Assembly (NCBI RefSeq): GCF_006658505.1
Contig: NZ_VFUZ01000017.1
Location: 1-64,000, forward strand
DNA: 64,000 nucleotides
Source: Mesorhizobium sp. B2-4-15
GTDB lineage: Bacteria > Pseudomonadota > Alphaproteobacteria > Rhizobiales > Rhizobiaceae
Direction: 5' to 3'
The notes under the pieces are model-generated. The model was not told the origin of the DNA, ran no database searches, and worked only from the letters and a program-made list of their open reading frames with translations. Every line of letters starts with the position of its first letter. The first letter of the stretch is position 1. Below are positions 1 to 9,024 of the stretch, in pieces. The translations under genes were made by a program, and so were the position numbers.

Positions 1-62
1 CCCACGGGCTTCATGGCCCAAAGATGCGTCGGCCTCTCGTCCGCCACCGCTCCCGCCATCAT
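1..62 (-). CDS. N-terminus of an unidentified gene leaving the left edge
   Basis: An open frame starts at tandem ATG codons (position 62 or 59) and runs out of the window without a stop; about 20 residues are visible (MMAGAVADERPTHLW...). It has the same direction as the NlpC/P60 gene, 141 bases downstream of that gene's stop. No good ribosome binding site is visible and the fragment is too short to assign. It may be a chance frame. Confidence 0.3.
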   Translation of the reverse strand, partial: MMAGAVADERPTHLWAMKPV

Positions 63-129
63 AACGGATTCGGCAAATGACAAGTTACAAGGATGCCGGC
101 AGGCAGGTGAGGGGCGGCGCCAGCGGGTC

Positions 130-200
130 CGAGGTTCGCGCTGCCCCTCATCCGCCCTTCGAGCACCTTCGCCCCGTATGGTGACGGGGAGAAGGTAGGA
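130..200. repeat. Mesorhizobium-type intergenic repeat with hairpin, probable terminator
   Basis: The core is an imperfect inverted repeat, CCTTCGCCCCGT / ACGGGGAGAAGG (about 167-196), with one G-A mismatch and a short loop. From memory, closely similar elements (TCATCCGCC... followed by CTTCTCCCCGT...ACGGGGAGAAGG) recur in Mesorhizobium intergenic regions. It lies just past the stop of the NlpC/P60 gene, so it could also end that transcript, although no T-run follows. Confidence 0.5.
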
Positions 201-203
201 AAC

Positions 204-1064
204 CTACGGCCGCCGAAACCCTGTCGGACCGCCATAGAGATAGCCGATGCGGCCGATGGCATCCTTCAATCCTTCGCGCGAGACCAGCATGGTGTGGCCA
301 TTGGCGTGGATCATGGTCTCGGCATCGGTCATGATGGCGACATGGCCTTTCCAGAAGACGAGGTCGCCCCGGCGCAATCCGGCATAATCCGGGCCCGGAT
401 CGAGCGGCTCGCCGATGCTTGCCGCCTGCATGTCTGAATCACGCAGCACGTCCCTGCCGGCCATGCGCATCGCCAATTGCACGAGGCCCGAACAGTCTAT
501 GCCGAAGCCGGAAACGCCGCCCCAGAGATAGGGCGTACCGAGAAATGTCTCGGCGACCGAAACATAATCAGAGACAACTTCGCCGATTGGCCGCAAGTGG
601 CCGGCGATGATCGCCTCGCCGGAAGCCAGGACGGCATAGTGCGTGCCGCGCGTTTCGGCGGCGTCCGTCACCGTCACCCTCGATCCCATCGACAATTGGC
701 CCGCAACCGGAAAGCGCAGGTCCGGACCCGGATAAAGGAAGGTGCGGGGTACCGAGACGATATGGGTGGGCGCATGGTCGCGTCCGCCCAGCATAGTCTC
801 GGCGACATAACCGACATAGCCGTCGCGTTCGGCCTGGATCCAGGCCCAGCCGTCGGCATCCTCGAAAACCAGCACATCGTCGCCGAACAAGGCCTGCGTG
901 TTGACGCCCGCATCCGGGCGCGGCGCCTTGCGGATATCGGCCATAGGGACCGAAATCCGTGCCGGCCGGCCGGCCACGAAACGGTCGGCAACGATCTCTC
1001 CTTTCAACCTTGCATCGGCGAGATCGGTGCGGAAGGCATGAAGGCGTGGATCGTGAACGGTCAA
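204..1064 (-). CDS. NlpC/P60 family peptidoglycan hydrolase with SH3-like domains
   Basis: A predicted cysteine endopeptidase of 286 residues that would cut peptide stems of peptidoglycan. The first ~150 residues look like bacterial SH3 domains. The C-terminal NlpC/P60 domain has the catalytic Cys in GIDCSGL (about residue 191), His in WKGHVAIM (about 241) and a later HANGH motif. The frame stays open up to 1151, but that would overlap the preceding regulator; a TTG at 1064, giving a protein starting TVHDPRLHAF, leaves a short gap to the regulator stop at 1096. No signal peptide is evident, so how it reaches the wall is unclear. It probably forms one unit with the MarR-type regulator and the aminopeptidase upstream. 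The family call is firm; the start is less so. Confidence 0.85.
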   Translation of the reverse strand: MTVHDPRLHAFRTDLADARLKGEIVADRFVAGRPARISVPMADIRKAPRPDAGVNTQALFGDDVLVFEDADGWAWIQAERDGYVGYVAETMLGGRDHAPTHIVSVPRTFLYPGPDLRFPVAGQLSMGSRVTVTDAAETRGTHYAVLASGEAIIAGHLRPIGEVVSDYVSVAETFLGTPYLWGGVSGFGIDCSGLVQLAMRMAGRDVLRDSDMQAASIGEPLDPGPDYAGLRRGDLVFWKGHVAIMTDAETMIHANGHTMLVSREGLKDAIGRIGYLYGGPTGFRRP

Positions 1065-1095
1065 AATCGGCAACCCTGTTGTATCGGCAATACGG

Positions 1096-1446
1096 TCAGA
1101 TCGGCAGTTCGTGGGCCTTGGCGATGATACCATCACCGAAGCGCTCGACAAAGAGCGCGCCCTCGACCGTGCGCTTGATCAGCACATTGCGCTTGTCGAG
1201 TTCGTCGCGATGGCGTGACACCAGCTTCAGCGCACCCATCGTGTCGAGTGCGCGCGTGATGACCGGCTTGGTCACATTGAGGCGAGCGGCGAGCCCGCGC
1301 ACCGTGTGCGGCGGCGGATCGAGATAGATGGTGAACAGGATCGCCGTCTGGCGCATGGTCAGATCGGGCGCGTCTTCGCGCACCTGCGACAGCATCACCT
1401 GCTGCCACAGTCGCAAGGCCTGGCTGGGGCGCATCGCAATCGACAT
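1096..1446 (-). CDS. MarR-like winged-helix transcriptional regulator
   Basis: A 116-residue protein with a winged-helix pattern: LTMRQTAILFTIY, then a recognition-helix region (VRGLAARLNVTKPVITRALD) and a wing with charged residues (SRHRDELDKRNVLI). This matches the MarR fold, in which a dimer binds a promoter and is released by a ligand or oxidant. It lies between the M17 aminopeptidase (77-base gap) and the NlpC/P60 hydrolase (about 30 bases), all in one direction, so it is probably in their transcript. Its targets cannot be told from sequence. It is slightly shorter than typical MarR proteins (~140-150) and lacks much of the usual terminal dimerisation helices. Confidence 0.8.
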   Translation of the reverse strand: MSIAMRPSQALRLWQQVMLSQVREDAPDLTMRQTAILFTIYLDPPPHTVRGLAARLNVTKPVITRALDTMGALKLVSRHRDELDKRNVLIKRTVEGALFVERFGDGIIAKAHELPI

Positions 1447-1523
1447 CCGCCCAGCATGACGGCAAATTGTTTCGGTTCCGTTTCAGTTTCAGCAATCTGC
1501 CGGCTCCGCCCGCGGCCGCCACA

Positions 1524-2888
1524 TCAGCCAAACCGTGCCGAGATGACCCGCTCCAGGGCGCGGATGCCTTGCGCCTCGCCTCCGGCGGGACCGTGAGGGC
1601 GGTCGGCAGGGTTCCAGGCGAAGATGTCGAAATGCGCCCAGCTTGCCGTCTTCTCGACAAAGCGCTTGAGGAACAGTGCCGCCGTGATCGAACCGGCGAA
1701 ACCGTCGGTGGTGACATTGCTGATGTCGGCGATCTTCGATGACAGCTTCGCATCGTAAGGCCGCCACAGCGGCATGCGCCACAACGCATCCTCGACCGCC
1801 AGCGACGCCGCCGCGAGCTCCGAGGCCAGCGCCTCGTCACCGGTATAGAAGGGCGGCAGGTCGGGGCCGAGCGCGACACGGGCGGCTCCAGTCAGCGTCG
1901 CCATGTCGACCAGGAGCTGCGGCTCTTCGTCGTCGGCCAGCGCCAGCGCGTCCCCCAGCACGAGCCTCCCTTCCGCGTCGGTGTTGCCGATCTCGACCGT
2001 GATGCCCTTGCGGCTCGCCAGCACGTCGCCCGGCCTGAAGGCATTGCCGGCGATCGAATTCTCGACCGCGGGGATCAGCACCCGAAGCCGCACGTTGAGC
2101 CCGGCAGCCATGATCATCGAGGCCAGACCAAGGACATTGGCGGCGCCGCCCATGTCCTTCTTCATCAACAGCATGCCGGAGGACGGCTTGATATCGAGGC
2201 CGCCGGTGTCGAAACAGACGCCTTTACCAACCAGCGTCACCTTCGGCGCGCCCTGTTGCCCCCATGTCATGTCGATCAGGCGCGGCGCGCCGGTCGAGGC
2301 GCGGCCGACGGCATGGATCATCGGGAAATTCCGTGCGAGCAGGTCGTCGCCCTTGACGACGGAGACTTCGGCCTTGTGGGTTCCGGCCAGGGTCCGCACC
2401 GCCTTCTCCAAATCATCCGGTCCCATGTCGCTGGTCGGCGTGTTGACCAAGTCGCGCGTCAGGAAGACGCCGTCGGCTATGCGGCGCACGCGAGCCGCGT
2501 CGACACCGGCCGGCACGTCAAAGCGCAGCGCCTTGCCCGGTTTCTTGCCGTAGCGGGTAAAAACATAACCGCCGAGCGCCAACGCGATTGCCGCCAGTTC
2601 CGGCTCGGCGAGCGCCGAGGCGAAATGCCAGTCCCCCTCCGGCAGGGTCTTCGACAGCGCGCCGAGAGCAAGCGCGCCCTCTCCATCGCCAACACCGAAC
2701 AAGGCGCCGGCAAGCGCGCCGTTTTCGCCGGGCACGGCTAGCGTCCTGCCTGCTTCACCCGAAAATCCATTGGCCCTGGCCCAGGCGATCACGGATGGCG
2801 CAAGGCCGGCGGCCTCCAGGCCCTCACCGGCGACCAGGTGCACCGGCAACGCGCCATCCAGTTTCTTCTCGACGAGTTCAACAGGCAT
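1524..2888 (-). CDS. M17 leucyl aminopeptidase family protein
   Basis: A predicted cytosolic zinc/manganese aminopeptidase of 454 residues, releasing N-terminal residues from peptides. The C-terminal catalytic domain shows VGKGVCFDTGGLDIKPS (metal-binding Lys and Asp), MKKDMGGAANVLG and the M17 signature NTDAEGRLVLGDAL carrying the metal-binding Asp and Glu and the catalytic Arg. The N-terminal ~150 residues form the less conserved macrodomain-like part. Length is a little below E. coli PepA (503), as in the shorter alphaproteobacterial paralogues. It is the first gene of a minus-strand unit with the MarR-type regulator and the NlpC/P60 hydrolase, a pairing that suggests peptide or wall turnover (inference). 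It is transcribed away from tadD. Confidence 0.92.
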   Translation of the reverse strand: MPVELVEKKLDGALPVHLVAGEGLEAAGLAPSVIAWARANGFSGEAGRTLAVPGENGALAGALFGVGDGEGALALGALSKTLPEGDWHFASALAEPELAAIALALGGYVFTRYGKKPGKALRFDVPAGVDAARVRRIADGVFLTRDLVNTPTSDMGPDDLEKAVRTLAGTHKAEVSVVKGDDLLARNFPMIHAVGRASTGAPRLIDMTWGQQGAPKVTLVGKGVCFDTGGLDIKPSSGMLLMKKDMGGAANVLGLASMIMAAGLNVRLRVLIPAVENSIAGNAFRPGDVLASRKGITVEIGNTDAEGRLVLGDALALADDEEPQLLVDMATLTGAARVALGPDLPPFYTGDEALASELAAASLAVEDALWRMPLWRPYDAKLSSKIADISNVTTDGFAGSITAALFLKRFVEKTASWAHFDIFAWNPADRPHGPAGGEAQGIRALERVISARFG

Positions 2889-3015
2889 TCGATGTTCTCC
2901 ATGCCGAGCCCAGGCCCCGAGTCGGCGTTTCTTAACTCTCCGTTAGGGTTAACAGAATATTTCTGCGGGAGGGAAGATGGCCACGCAACGGCCACGCGTA
3001 TGAATGGAGGCTTAG

Positions 3016-3843
3016 GTGCCGATGCCGACCAACCGCACAGTGAATGCAAGGGGAAAACGGCTTGTCGCCACGGCCCTCATGCTGGCGCTCGCGGCGGGCG
3101 TCGCCGGTTGCGGAACCAGCAGGCTCACGACTGGCTCGATCTCCCGCACCAGCGGCAAGCCGCTGGAGTCCATGTCGGCTGGAGAATTGCATAATGCCAC
3201 CGCAGCACTTGGCCAGTCCTACGCCAGGAACCCCAACGACAAGCATATAGCGACCAGCTTCGCGGCCGCGCTGCAGATGGACGGCGATGCCGACCAGTCG
3301 CTTGCCGTGATGCGCAAGCTGGCGATCGCCTATCCCAAGGACCGCGACGTGCTCGCCGCCTATGGCAAGGCGCTCGCCGCCAATGGTCAGTTCGAGGCGG
3401 CGCTCGATGCCGTGCGTCGCGCACAGACGCCGGAATATCCCGACTGGAAGCTGGTGTCGGCGGAGGCGGCCATCCTCGATCAGATCGGCCAGAAGGACGA
3501 AGCGCGCCAGCTTTACCGCAAGGCCCTCGAACTCAAGCCGAATGAGCCTTCGGTTCTCTCCAATCTCGGCATGTCCTACGTGCTGGAAGGGGATCTGCGC
3601 ACCGCCGAGACCTATATGCGTTCGGCCGCCCAGCAGCCTAATGCCGACAGCCGCGTGCGCCAGAACCTGGCGTTGGTCGTGGGCCTGCAAGGCCGTTTCG
3701 ACGAAGCCGAGAAGATCGCCTCGCAGGAACTCTCGCCCGAACAGGCGCAGGCCAATGTCGCCTATCTCAGGCAGATGCTGGCCCAGCAGAATGCCTGGAG
3801 CCAGCTCAAGGATCAGGACAAGGCGAAAGCCGCGACCAACTAA
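3016..3843 (+). CDS. tadD: TadD: TPR lipoprotein of the Tad pilus
   Basis: A 275-residue lipoprotein. A basic N-terminus and hydrophobic stretch (VATALMLALAAGVAG) end at lipobox Cys32, and the rest is tetratricopeptide repeats (for example DEARQLYRKALELKPNEPSVLSNLG). TadD proteins assist assembly of the outer-membrane Tad secretin, like pilotins. The start is either GTG 3016 or ATG 3022, both following GGAGG at 3006-3010. It is convergent with the tadC end of the minus-strand Tad genes, which supports the assignment. A hairpin terminator (4031-4071) and an intergenic repeat lie between them. Confidence 0.88.
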   Translation: MPMPTNRTVNARGKRLVATALMLALAAGVAGCGTSRLTTGSISRTSGKPLESMSAGELHNATAALGQSYARNPNDKHIATSFAAALQMDGDADQSLAVMRKLAIAYPKDRDVLAAYGKALAANGQFEAALDAVRRAQTPEYPDWKLVSAEAAILDQIGQKDEARQLYRKALELKPNEPSVLSNLGMSYVLEGDLRTAETYMRSAAQQPNADSRVRQNLALVVGLQGRFDEAEKIASQELSPEQAQANVAYLRQMLAQQNAWSQLKDQDKAKAATN

Positions 3844-3955
3844 GAGCGGTTCAGCGTTTGATGGAATCGTTGACCCGGTCTGACTCTTTGCTTTTACGCA
3901 ATCCCGGATGGAAAAAACCGCTACGCACTTTTCGTTTTCACGGAAACGCCAAGCC
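3844..3955 (+). repeat. Dispersed intergenic repeat, copy A
   Basis: Begins right after the tadD stop with GAGCGGTTCAGCGTTTGATG, then GGAATCG and CTTTTACGCAATCCCGGATG. The same series of blocks occurs in reverse orientation at 15343-15440 and in part at 34548-34600. It is non-coding and of the type seen repeatedly between genes in mesorhizobia. Confidence 0.65.
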
Positions 3956-4030
3956 GCCGATCCCTTCTACCTTGCGCAAACTCCGTTGCGACACCTGCAG
4001 GCATGCGGCGTCCAATCACCGAACCGTGCC

Positions 4031-4071
4031 AGACAAGAAGGCCGCGCTGCACGCCGCGCGGTTTCTTGTCT
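4031..4071. terminator. Bidirectional hairpin terminator between tadD and tadC
   Basis: A long inverted repeat: AGACAAGAA (4031-4039) pairs with TTCTTGTCT (4063-4071), and inside it CCGCGC (4042-4047) pairs with GCGCGG (4056-4061). It sits between two convergent genes and has short T/A tracts on both sides, so it can stop transcription both ways. Confidence 0.7.
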
Positions 4072-4082
4072 GAATGGATACG

Positions 4083-5099
4083 TCACGGGCTACTGGACTT
4101 GTGCTGATCGCCGAAGATGCCGCGCTGGCTGACCTGGATGCCGGCAGGGCCAAGGATGATGGCGAAAAGCACCGGCAGGAAGAACAGGATCATCGGCACG
4201 GTGAGCTTGGGCGGCAAGGCCGCGGCCTTTTTCTCGGCGGCGTGCATGCGCATGTCGCGGCTTTCAGCGGCAAGTACGCGCAGCGCGTGCGCCACCGGCG
4301 TGCCGTAGCGCTCGGCCTGGACGAGCGCCTGCGACACAGACTTGACCGATTCCAGGCCGGTCCGGCTTGCGAGATTCTCGTAGGCCTGCTTGCGTTCCTG
4401 CAGATAGGAAAGCTCGGCGTTGGTCAGGATGAACTCTTCCGCCAGCGGCACCGACTGAGCGCCGATCTCGTCGGCCACCTTGCGCAGCGCTGCTTCCACC
4501 GACATGCCTGATTCCACGCAGATCAACATAAGGTCGAGCGCATCAGGCCATGCCAACTGGATCGACTGCTTGCGCTTGGTGGCGCGGTTGTTGACGTAGA
4601 GCACTGGTGTGTAGAAGCCGCCATAGGCAACGAGCACGCAGACGAACAGCCGGACGACCAATGGCTTGTCCGGCAATCCTCCGAGTATGAACATGTAGAC
4701 CAGAGCCAACGCGAAGCCGACGAAAGGGAGCACGAGACGGAAGAAAAGAAACCGCGTCAGCGGATTCTGCCCACGAAAGCCGGCGACCTTGAGCTTCTGC
4801 AAGGTGCTTTCGTCTGCCAAAGCGCGCCGCAGATCGAGCCGGTCGACAATGTTGCGCATGCCGATCGACTGTTGCTCGCGCAGGCCCTTGCGGCGGCGAT
4901 CGGCCTCGCTCGCAAGCCGCGCGCGCTGTTTGGCGCGAAGCTCATCGCGCTCCAGCGCCACCGATTTCATGCGCGCCTTGAGCTGGTTTCCGCCCAGGGC
5001 CGGCAGCAGCGTAAACACGGTCGCGAACACGGCGATGCCGACCAGCAGCGCGATCAGAAGGCTGGGATCCGTCAGTGACTTGACGACTTGTTCGCTCAT
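4083..5099 (-). CDS. tadC: TadC (CpaH): inner-membrane platform protein of the Tad pilus
   Basis: A 338-residue type II secretion F-domain (GspF/TadC) protein. It has an N-terminal membrane segment (LLIALLVGIAVFATVFTLL), a central pair (FLFFRLVLPFVGFALALVYMF and VVRLFVCVLVAYGG), and a C-terminal segment (PMILFFLPVLFAIIL). The cytosolic domain carries the family pattern PDALDLMLICVESGMSVEAAL. With TadB it forms the platform that CpaF acts on. It is the last gene of the minus-strand operon, 9 bases after tadB, and is followed by a strong hairpin. Confidence 0.93.
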   Translation of the reverse strand: MSEQVVKSLTDPSLLIALLVGIAVFATVFTLLPALGGNQLKARMKSVALERDELRAKQRARLASEADRRRKGLREQQSIGMRNIVDRLDLRRALADESTLQKLKVAGFRGQNPLTRFLFFRLVLPFVGFALALVYMFILGGLPDKPLVVRLFVCVLVAYGGFYTPVLYVNNRATKRKQSIQLAWPDALDLMLICVESGMSVEAALRKVADEIGAQSVPLAEEFILTNAELSYLQERKQAYENLASRTGLESVKSVSQALVQAERYGTPVAHALRVLAAESRDMRMHAAEKKAAALPPKLTVPMILFFLPVLFAIILGPAGIQVSQRGIFGDQHKSSSP

Positions 5100-5108
5100 G
5101 CCGCGGCC

Positions 5109-6122
5109 CTAGACTTCAAAGTTCATCATCTTGCGCATCACGAAGATGCCAATCGACATCCAGACGCCGGAAACGCCGAGGATCAGATTGCCAATGCTGG
5201 TGTTGAACAGCGGCATCAGATAGTTGGGGCTGGAGAGATAGACGAGAAAGGAGACGATGAAAGGCAGTGCGCCGATGATCGCGGCGGAAGCCTTCGCCTC
5301 CATGGACAGCGCCTGGACCTTGGCCTTCATTTTCTTGCGATCGCGCAGCACGCGCGAAAGATTGCCCAGCGCCTCGGAGAGATTACCGCCGGCCTGCGAC
5401 TGGATCTGGATGACGATGCCGAAGAAACCCGCCTCGGTGCATGGCATGGTTTCGGGCATGCGCAAGGTCGCATCGGGGATCGACAGGCCCATCTGCTGTG
5501 AATCGACGATACGGCGAAACTCTGCCTTCACAGGCTCGGGGGATTCGTTGGCGATCAGGCGTATGGCATCGTTCAGCGGCAGGCCCGACTTGACCGCGCG
5601 CACGATGATGTCGAGCGCGTTCGGAAATTCGTTGAGGAATGCCTTGACCCGGCGCGCACGGCGAAACGAGACGAACCAACGCGGCAGGCCGAACGCACCA
5701 GCCACCAGCACACCGGGCAGGACCAGCAGCGGCGCTCCAAGCATGAAAGCGACAATGGTCAGCGCGAGGCCGCATATCACGGAATAGATATAGAAACGCT
5801 CGATCGTAACCTTCATCCCGGCCTGCCGAATCTGCACCTTGAGCGGCGGCTTCTTGACGGCGTTGTCCTTGAATTTTTGCTTCTCGTCGAGCTCCTTCAG
5901 CGAATCCTGCACGGATTTACGGCGCTTGGCCGCATCCGTCGCGCGGTCGCGCGTGGCCTTGACGATGGAGCGGTCGGTCTCGGCGGCCTTGATCGTTTCC
6001 AGCCGCTTGCCGGCCTGTTTCTCGTTGCTGATCCGGGTGAACAGGAATGCATAGGCGACCGCGCCGGCGCTGAAGCCGGCGAGCACGACAAACGCCAATA
6101 CGGTGCCGTCAATTCCAAACAT
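5109..6122 (-). CDS. tadB: TadB (CpaG): inner-membrane platform protein of the Tad pilus
   Basis: A 337-residue T2SSF-domain protein, paralogue and probable partner of TadC in the platform. It has one N-terminal membrane helix (VLAFVVLAGFSAGAVAYAFL), a long charged coiled-coil-like linker (about residues 35-105), a central hydrophobic pair, the F-domain motif NALDIIVRAVKSGLPLNDAI and a C-terminal hydrophobic pair ending near VWMSIGIFVM. It lies between cpaF and tadC with gaps of 29 and 9 bases, the usual order. Confidence 0.93.
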   Translation of the reverse strand: MFGIDGTVLAFVVLAGFSAGAVAYAFLFTRISNEKQAGKRLETIKAAETDRSIVKATRDRATDAAKRRKSVQDSLKELDEKQKFKDNAVKKPPLKVQIRQAGMKVTIERFYIYSVICGLALTIVAFMLGAPLLVLPGVLVAGAFGLPRWFVSFRRARRVKAFLNEFPNALDIIVRAVKSGLPLNDAIRLIANESPEPVKAEFRRIVDSQQMGLSIPDATLRMPETMPCTEAGFFGIVIQIQSQAGGNLSEALGNLSRVLRDRKKMKAKVQALSMEAKASAAIIGALPFIVSFLVYLSSPNYLMPLFNTSIGNLILGVSGVWMSIGIFVMRKMMNFEV

Positions 6123-6151
6123 CGACCAGAACCTTCACGCCTGCGGATGCG

Positions 6152-7660
6152 TCAGTCAGCACGTTTCTCCATTGCCTCGAGCGCATTGGCTAGGCGCTGC
6201 TCCTCGCCGTAATATCGCGCCCGATCCCAGAAATGCGGGCGGCCGATGCCGGTCGAGACGTGCTCGCCCAGCAGCCTGCCGTTGGCGTCCTCACCCTTGA
6301 TGTTGTAGAGAACGATGTCCTGGGTGATGATGACGTCGCCTTCCATGCCGATCACTTCGGTGATGTGGGTGATGCGCCGCGACCCATCGCGCAGACGCGC
6401 CGCCTGGATGATCACGTCGATCGAGCCGACGACGATTTCGCGCACGGTTTTCTGCGGCAGCGAATAACCCCCCATGGCGATCATGGATTCGATACGGTTC
6501 AGGCATTCGCGCGGGCTGTTCGAGTGGATCGTTCCCATCGAGCCGTCATGACCGGTGTTCATGGCCTGCAGCAGGTCGAACACTTCGGGTCCGCGCACTT
6601 CGCCGACGATGATGCGCTCCGGCCGCATGCGCAGGCAGTTCTTGACCAGGTCGCGCATCGTCACCTCGCCCTCGCCTTCGAGGTTGGGCGGACGGGTTTC
6701 CAGGCGCACGACATGCGGCTGCTGGAGTTGCAGTTCGGCCGAGTCCTCGCAGGTGATGACGCGCTCCTCGCGGTCGATGTAGTTGGTCAGGCAGTTGAGC
6801 AGTGTCGTTTTGCCGGAGCCCGTGCCGCCCGAGATGACGATGTTGCAGCGGACGCGGCCGATGATCTTGAGAACTTCGGCGCCTTGCGGCGAAATGGCAC
6901 CGAACTTCACCAGCTGATCGAGCGTCAGCTTGTCTTTCTTGAATTTGCGGATTGTGAGCGCGGTGCCATCGATGGCAAGCGGCGGTGCGATGACATTGAC
7001 ACGGGAGCCGTCGGGAAGACGGGCGTCGCAGATCGGGCTGGATTCATCGACACGGCGGCCGACCTGGCTGACGATGCGCTGGCAGATGTTGAGAAGCTGC
7101 TGATTGTCGCGAAAGCGGATGGTGGTCTGTTCGACCTTGCCGTTGACTTCGATGTAGACGTTCTTGGAACCGTTGACCATGATGTCGGCGATGTCGTCGC
7201 GTGCGAGCAGCGGCTCGAGCGGCCCATAGCCAAGCACGTCGTTGCAGATGTCCTCGAGCAGTTCCTCCTGCTCGGCGATCGACATCGCGAAATTCTTGAT
7301 CGCGATGATGTCGTTGACGATGTCGCGGATTTCCTCACGCGCGCTTTCGGGGTCGAGCTTGGCGAGCTGCGAGAGGTCGATCGTGTCGATGAGGGCCGAG
7401 AAAACCTGGCTCTTGGTGTCGTAGTAGGTTTCGCTCTTTTCGCGCGGGCCTCGCTTCTGCTCTGGCGCGATGGGCGGCGCATCGACCGCGCGGCGAGCCG
7501 GCGGCGCGACAGGGGCACTCGGCGGAGGCGGCGCCGCGGGCCGGGCAAGCACCGCCGTGTCCGCCGAACCCGCGGCCGCCGGCGTGACGGGCGCCGGTGC
7601 TGGCTGGCGGAATTCCGGCTTGAACCGGTTGCCGTCGTCGTTGCCTCTTTTACCAAACAT
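6152..7660 (-). CDS. cpaF: CpaF (TadA): secretion ATPase of the Tad pilus
   Basis: A 502-residue hexameric traffic ATPase of the VirB11/GspE superfamily that powers Flp pilus extension and probably retraction. After a Pro/Ala-rich N-terminus (residues ~15-65), the N-terminal domain is followed by the RecA-like core. The core has Walker A SGGTGSGKTTLLN (about residue 275), an Asp-box region around TCEDSAELQL, and Walker B-like RIIVGEVRGPE (about 350) followed by the His-box GSMGTIHSNSPRE. Length and motifs are complete. It lies between cpaE and tadB in a tightly packed operon (24- and 29-base gaps). Confidence 0.95.
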   Translation of the reverse strand: MFGKRGNDDGNRFKPEFRQPAPAPVTPAAAGSADTAVLARPAAPPPPSAPVAPPARRAVDAPPIAPEQKRGPREKSETYYDTKSQVFSALIDTIDLSQLAKLDPESAREEIRDIVNDIIAIKNFAMSIAEQEELLEDICNDVLGYGPLEPLLARDDIADIMVNGSKNVYIEVNGKVEQTTIRFRDNQQLLNICQRIVSQVGRRVDESSPICDARLPDGSRVNVIAPPLAIDGTALTIRKFKKDKLTLDQLVKFGAISPQGAEVLKIIGRVRCNIVISGGTGSGKTTLLNCLTNYIDREERVITCEDSAELQLQQPHVVRLETRPPNLEGEGEVTMRDLVKNCLRMRPERIIVGEVRGPEVFDLLQAMNTGHDGSMGTIHSNSPRECLNRIESMIAMGGYSLPQKTVREIVVGSIDVIIQAARLRDGSRRITHITEVIGMEGDVIITQDIVLYNIKGEDANGRLLGEHVSTGIGRPHFWDRARYYGEEQRLANALEAMEKRAD

Positions 7661-7684
7661 GATCGACTACCGGTCCCAAAAGCG

Positions 7685-8974
7685 TCACTTCTTGTTGCGC
7701 GAGAGCTTGCCGAGCAGGCTGCCGAGGCCCGCCTTCTTTTTCGTCCTGATTTCGCTGCGCCCGGTCAGCACATGGGCGATCTCGTTGATGATGGCGACCA
7801 CCTGGTTCTTGGCATCCATCTCGCCGAGCATACGCCCGTTGTTGGCTGCATTGCCGAACAGCATCGGATCAAAGCCGATGACCGACATCGGCGTGAGGCC
7901 GAGCGGCTCGGCGAAATCGGACGGCGAAATCTCCGGGCGCTTGGGAACACCGGCCTGGTTGATGATCAGCTTCGGCGGCGGGTCGTTGGGGCGAAGCCGC
8001 TTGAGCATGTCGAGCAGGTTCTTGGTGTTGCGCAGATTGGCCAGTTCCGGCGTCGCCGTGATGACGATCTCGTCGGCCTTGACCAGCGTGTTCTTGGCCC
8101 AGCCCGTCCAGACATGGGGAAGGTCCAGAACCAGCAGCGGCACGCTGCGCTGCGCGGTATCGACAAGCTGAGCAAAGGCATCGGGATCGAAGTCGTAAAC
8201 GCGCTCCAGCGTCGAGGGCGCCGCGAGCAGCGACAGATGTTCGGCGCACTGGGTCAGCAGCCTGTCCAGATACACCTCATCGATGCGTTCGGGCGAGAAC
8301 ACCGCTTCGGCGATGCCCTGTGCCGGATCCTGATCGAAATTGATATTGGCGGTGCCGAAGGCGAGGTCGAGGTCGGCAACGACGACCTCGGATTTGAACA
8401 GCGAAGACATTGCCCAGGCCACGTTATGGGCGATCGTGGACGAGCCGACGCCACCCTTGGCGCCGACAAAGGCAACCGAGCGGCCGAGCGGCTCGGCCTC
8501 CGGATCGACGAAGATCGACGAGACGACACTGACGATATCGGCCATCGACACCGGCGCGATGACATATTCCGAGATGCCGGAGCGGATGAGCTCACGATAG
8601 AGACCGACGTCGTTGTAATGACCGATCACCACCACCTTCGAGGAGGGGTCGCAGTATTCCGACAGCTGGGCGAGCTGTTCCAGCAGTTGCTTGGGTTCGC
8701 TGCGCGACTCCAGCAGGATCAGGTTAGGCGTGGGCGCCGACTGATAGAATTCAATGGCGGTGGGAATGCCGCCCATATGGACCTTGAGATGTGCCTTGGT
8801 CATGCGGCGATCCTCGCCGGCACGCTCGACCGGATTGGCAACGCCCTCCGTCTCGCAGAATGCCTGGATCGAGATGCGCGGAACCGGTCGCAACGCCTGC
8901 ATCGCGGCGATGTCCTGCGGCGAGGTGTCGCCGCCGTCCACGGTGGCGTCATAGGCAAGGTTGCTCATGGTCAT
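7685..8974 (-). CDS. cpaE: CpaE (TadZ): MinD/ParA-like localisation ATPase of the Tad pilus
   Basis: A 429-residue protein. The N-terminal ~150 residues look like an atypical receiver domain (TPNLILLESRS, KVVVIGHYNDVGLYRELI). Then follows a ParA/MinD-type ATPase with deviant Walker A AKGGVGSSTIAHN (about residues 168-180) and a Walker B-like VVADLDLAFGT. CpaE/TadZ places the pilus machine at the pole in Caulobacter and Aggregatibacter. The canonical Thr after the Walker A Lys/Ser is replaced in part (GSST), common in this family. Start ATG 8974 follows GGAAAGAG; ATG 8968 is an alternative. Confidence 0.92.
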   Translation of the reverse strand: MTMSNLAYDATVDGGDTSPQDIAAMQALRPVPRISIQAFCETEGVANPVERAGEDRRMTKAHLKVHMGGIPTAIEFYQSAPTPNLILLESRSEPKQLLEQLAQLSEYCDPSSKVVVIGHYNDVGLYRELIRSGISEYVIAPVSMADIVSVVSSIFVDPEAEPLGRSVAFVGAKGGVGSSTIAHNVAWAMSSLFKSEVVVADLDLAFGTANINFDQDPAQGIAEAVFSPERIDEVYLDRLLTQCAEHLSLLAAPSTLERVYDFDPDAFAQLVDTAQRSVPLLVLDLPHVWTGWAKNTLVKADEIVITATPELANLRNTKNLLDMLKRLRPNDPPPKLIINQAGVPKRPEISPSDFAEPLGLTPMSVIGFDPMLFGNAANNGRMLGEMDAKNQVVAIINEIAHVLTGRSEIRTKKKAGLGSLLGKLSRNKK

Positions 8975-9024
8975 GCTCTTTCCGTGGCCCGTTCTTTCGC
9001 TGGCTTCTCTTTCCCGAGGGCGGC

